From Nocardioides panzhihuensis (GTDB lineage: Bacteria > Actinomycetota > Actinomycetes > Propionibacteriales > Nocardioidaceae): a stretch of 64,000 bases of DNA. The DNA is taken from NCBI RefSeq assembly GCF_013408335.1, contig NZ_JACBZR010000001.1:5915501-5979500 (forward strand), in the 5' to 3' direction. Each line of letters begins with the position of its first letter. Within the stretch, counting starts at the first letter, position 1. Positions 62,730 to 64,000 of the stretch are shown in pieces. The notes beneath the pieces are model-generated. The model was not told the DNA's origin and made no database searches. It saw only the letters and a list, made by a program, of their open reading frames with translations. The position numbers and the translations under genes are program-made.

Positions 62730-64000
62730 TCAGCGGTAGGTCTTCGCCCACCAGCGATGGGTGGCCTTGTCGGGCGAAGCGACACCGCGGCAGGAGAACG
62801 CGGTGCCCTGGCCACACTTGAAGTTGCTGCTCGCGTTGGCGAAGGTGACCTCGACCTTGCGGATCCGCTTGGAGGAGAAGCCCTTGATGGTCTTCGTGGC
62901 GATGCCGTCGCGGTTGGGCTTGAGGTAGTAGACGCTCCGGGTGCCGTCGGTGCGGAAGACGCTGACCACGGCGGCGTTGGCGTCGCGACGAGCCACGTCG
63001 ACCTTCACCCGCAGCTTCCAGCCCTTGCCGACCTTCTTGGGCACGAGGCGCTGCGAAGCGTAGGTGAGGTGCTTGAGGGTGAACTTGCCGCCGATGGTCT
63101 GCCGCTTGGCGGGCAGCGCGATGCGGCCGTCGTAGACCGGCGCGTAGTAGGCGCGGCCCTCGCTGTAGGTCTTCGAGGGGGCCAGGTTGGCGGCGGCGAA
63201 GCGGACGTACTGCTCCTTCAGGGTGGTGCCGCGAGCGGCGAGCGCCCGGCGGATCGCGAGGGTGGAGTAGGTCGACGGGGCCCGGTTCCAGACGTCGAGG
63301 ACCACTGCCGGCAGGTCGCCCCGCTCCCTGGCGAAGCGCTCGGAGAGATAGCGGAAGAAGATCCAGTTGCCGTAGATGCCGAGGTTGGAGACGTTGGAGT
63401 TGTCGAGCGGCTTGCGCTGGTCCTCGAGCTGGCCGTAGGCGAGGTACTGCCGGTTGTCGTTGATGCTGTCGTAGACCTCGTCCTCGACCCAGGTCGCGGT
63501 GGACTCCATCATCCAGCGGTCCTCGCCGGCGTCGTAGGCGAACTGAACCGCGTGGAAGTACTCGTGAGCGGCCGTCACGCGAAGGTTCTCGGTGGGCGTG
63601 TTCATGGAGCCGTACTCGCTGGTGGCGTAGTCGTTGTCCAGGACGCAGTAGGCGGTCGCGGCGGTCTTGGAGACCTTCGTCTCCGGCGCGCAGTAGCCGT
63701 AGTAGCCCTCGTCGTAGAGGTTCTCCAGGTAGATGTCGACCTTGCCCGGGGTGACCGACTTGTCGGCCGCGGGCTTGCGGTAGCCCGCCTTCACGTAGAT
63801 GTTGTGGACCTTCGTGACCACGTCGCGGACCTGGGTCGCGTACGCCACGGAGGCCCTGTCGCCACCCTTGCCCGGGGTGTAGTGGACGCAGACCGCGTCG
63901 CTGCAGGTCTGGCTGGCCGCGCGGGGACGGGCGAGCAGCTCGCGCGCTGCCGTCTGGTTGGAGCCGTCCAGAGCGTCCTTGGCGTTCCACAGGTCGGCCA
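62730..64000 (-). CDS. putative metalloprotease (MXAN_6640-like), 5' end outside the window
   Basis: At least 423 residues; the frame is open to the last base, so the true start and any signal peptide lie beyond 64000. An internal GTG at 63848 is probably not the start. The zinc motif is HEYFHAVQFAYD, followed by a Glu-rich WMMESTATWVEDEVYDS helix, the pattern of MXAN_6640-family proteins. The C-terminal 130 residues are beta-rich and Lys-rich (GKFTLKHLTYASQRLVPKKVGKGWKLRVKV). Two Cys near the N-terminal part and two at the C-terminus suggest an exported protein. Opposite to the helicase gene. Confidence 0.8.
   Translation of the reverse strand, partial: ADLWNAKDALDGSNQTAARELLARPRAASQTCSDAVCVHYTPGKGGDRASVAYATQVRDVVTKVHNIYVKAGYRKPAADKSVTPGKVDIYLENLYDEGYYGYCAPETKVSKTAATAYCVLDNDYATSEYGSMNTPTENLRVTAAHEYFHAVQFAYDAGEDRWMMESTATWVEDEVYDSINDNRQYLAYGQLEDQRKPLDNSNVSNLGIYGNWIFFRYLSERFARERGDLPAVVLDVWNRAPSTYSTLAIRRALAARGTTLKEQYVRFAAANLAPSKTYSEGRAYYAPVYDGRIALPAKRQTIGGKFTLKHLTYASQRLVPKKVGKGWKLRVKVDVARRDANAAVVSVFRTDGTRSVYYLKPNRDGIATKTIKGFSSKRIRKVEVTFANASSNFKCGQGTAFSCRGVASPDKATHRWWAKTYR

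Overview
The window comes from a high-GC actinobacterium. Gene content, gene order and dense use of short CGTACG-type words suggest a Nocardioides-like member of the Nocardioidaceae; this is inference, since there is no rRNA here. Conserved actinobacterial neighbourhoods are visible: protein mannosyltransferase / rsmI / tatD / rpf / rsmA / ispE (27.9-37.6 kb) and gluABCD / miaB ... miaA / dapF / hflX / DinG-type helicase (44.8-62.6 kb). No rRNA, tRNA, CRISPR array, insertion sequence or prophage was recognised.

Layout. 0.2-4.9 kb: TerC membrane protein, a NarL-type two-component pair, a DUF2867 protein and a multi-pass membrane protein. 5-11.1 kb: a six-gene minus-strand operon (amidohydrolase, MIP18/DUF59 protein, zinc alcohol dehydrogenase, DUF1097 membrane protein, SDR, ABM-domain protein). 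A divergent AcoR/MimR-like regulator faces it across two identical-half palindromes. The first three genes resemble accessory genes of propane/phenol monooxygenase clusters, but no monooxygenase is present. 11.2-15.8 kb: a kinase-like protein that has lost its N-lobe and catalytic residues, next to an intact Ser/Thr kinase with the same C-terminal NIT-like sensor, then a YdjM-type hydrolase with a candidate SOS box upstream. 16-18.9 kb: glutathione peroxidase and a MarR/MFS pair. 18.9-23.6 kb: CocE-type hydrolase, CoA-transferase subunits and thiolase. 23.8-26.2 kb: cobalt/nickel ECF transporter.

26.3-37.6 kb: DUF3054 protein, NagA, protein mannosyltransferase, RsmI, TatD, a secreted M6 protease, a resuscitation-promoting factor, RsmA and IspE. 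37.7-44.7 kb: IclR regulator, a double TetR fusion, an ABC-F protein, MarR with Tam methyltransferase, a VOC gene broken by one amber codon, a cysteine-free CsoR-like repressor and a DUF4442 protein. 44.8-48.1 kb: glutamate-type ABC transporter. 48.2-62.6 kb: miaB, an M43 protease, a Gly/Gln/Asn-rich low-complexity protein, an orphan MT0933-like antitoxin, miaA, an AraC-DinB protein, a PPOX flavoprotein, dapF, SDR, a binding-protein/VWA protein, hflX, an SGNH lipoprotein and an Fe-S helicase. The last gene, a putative metalloprotease, runs off the right end.

The most unusual non-coding signal is a family of at least five arrays built from a 21-bp unit. The unit is repeated directly and then inverted, and each array starts within about ten bases of a stop codon. 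Three other 3'-end inverted repeats follow a similar plan with different sequences. The most unusual protein signal is the pseudokinase/kinase pair with NIT-like sensors. Starts were chosen from ribosome binding sites, ATGA/TGATG overlaps and family N-termini. All domain calls are by eye, without database searches.
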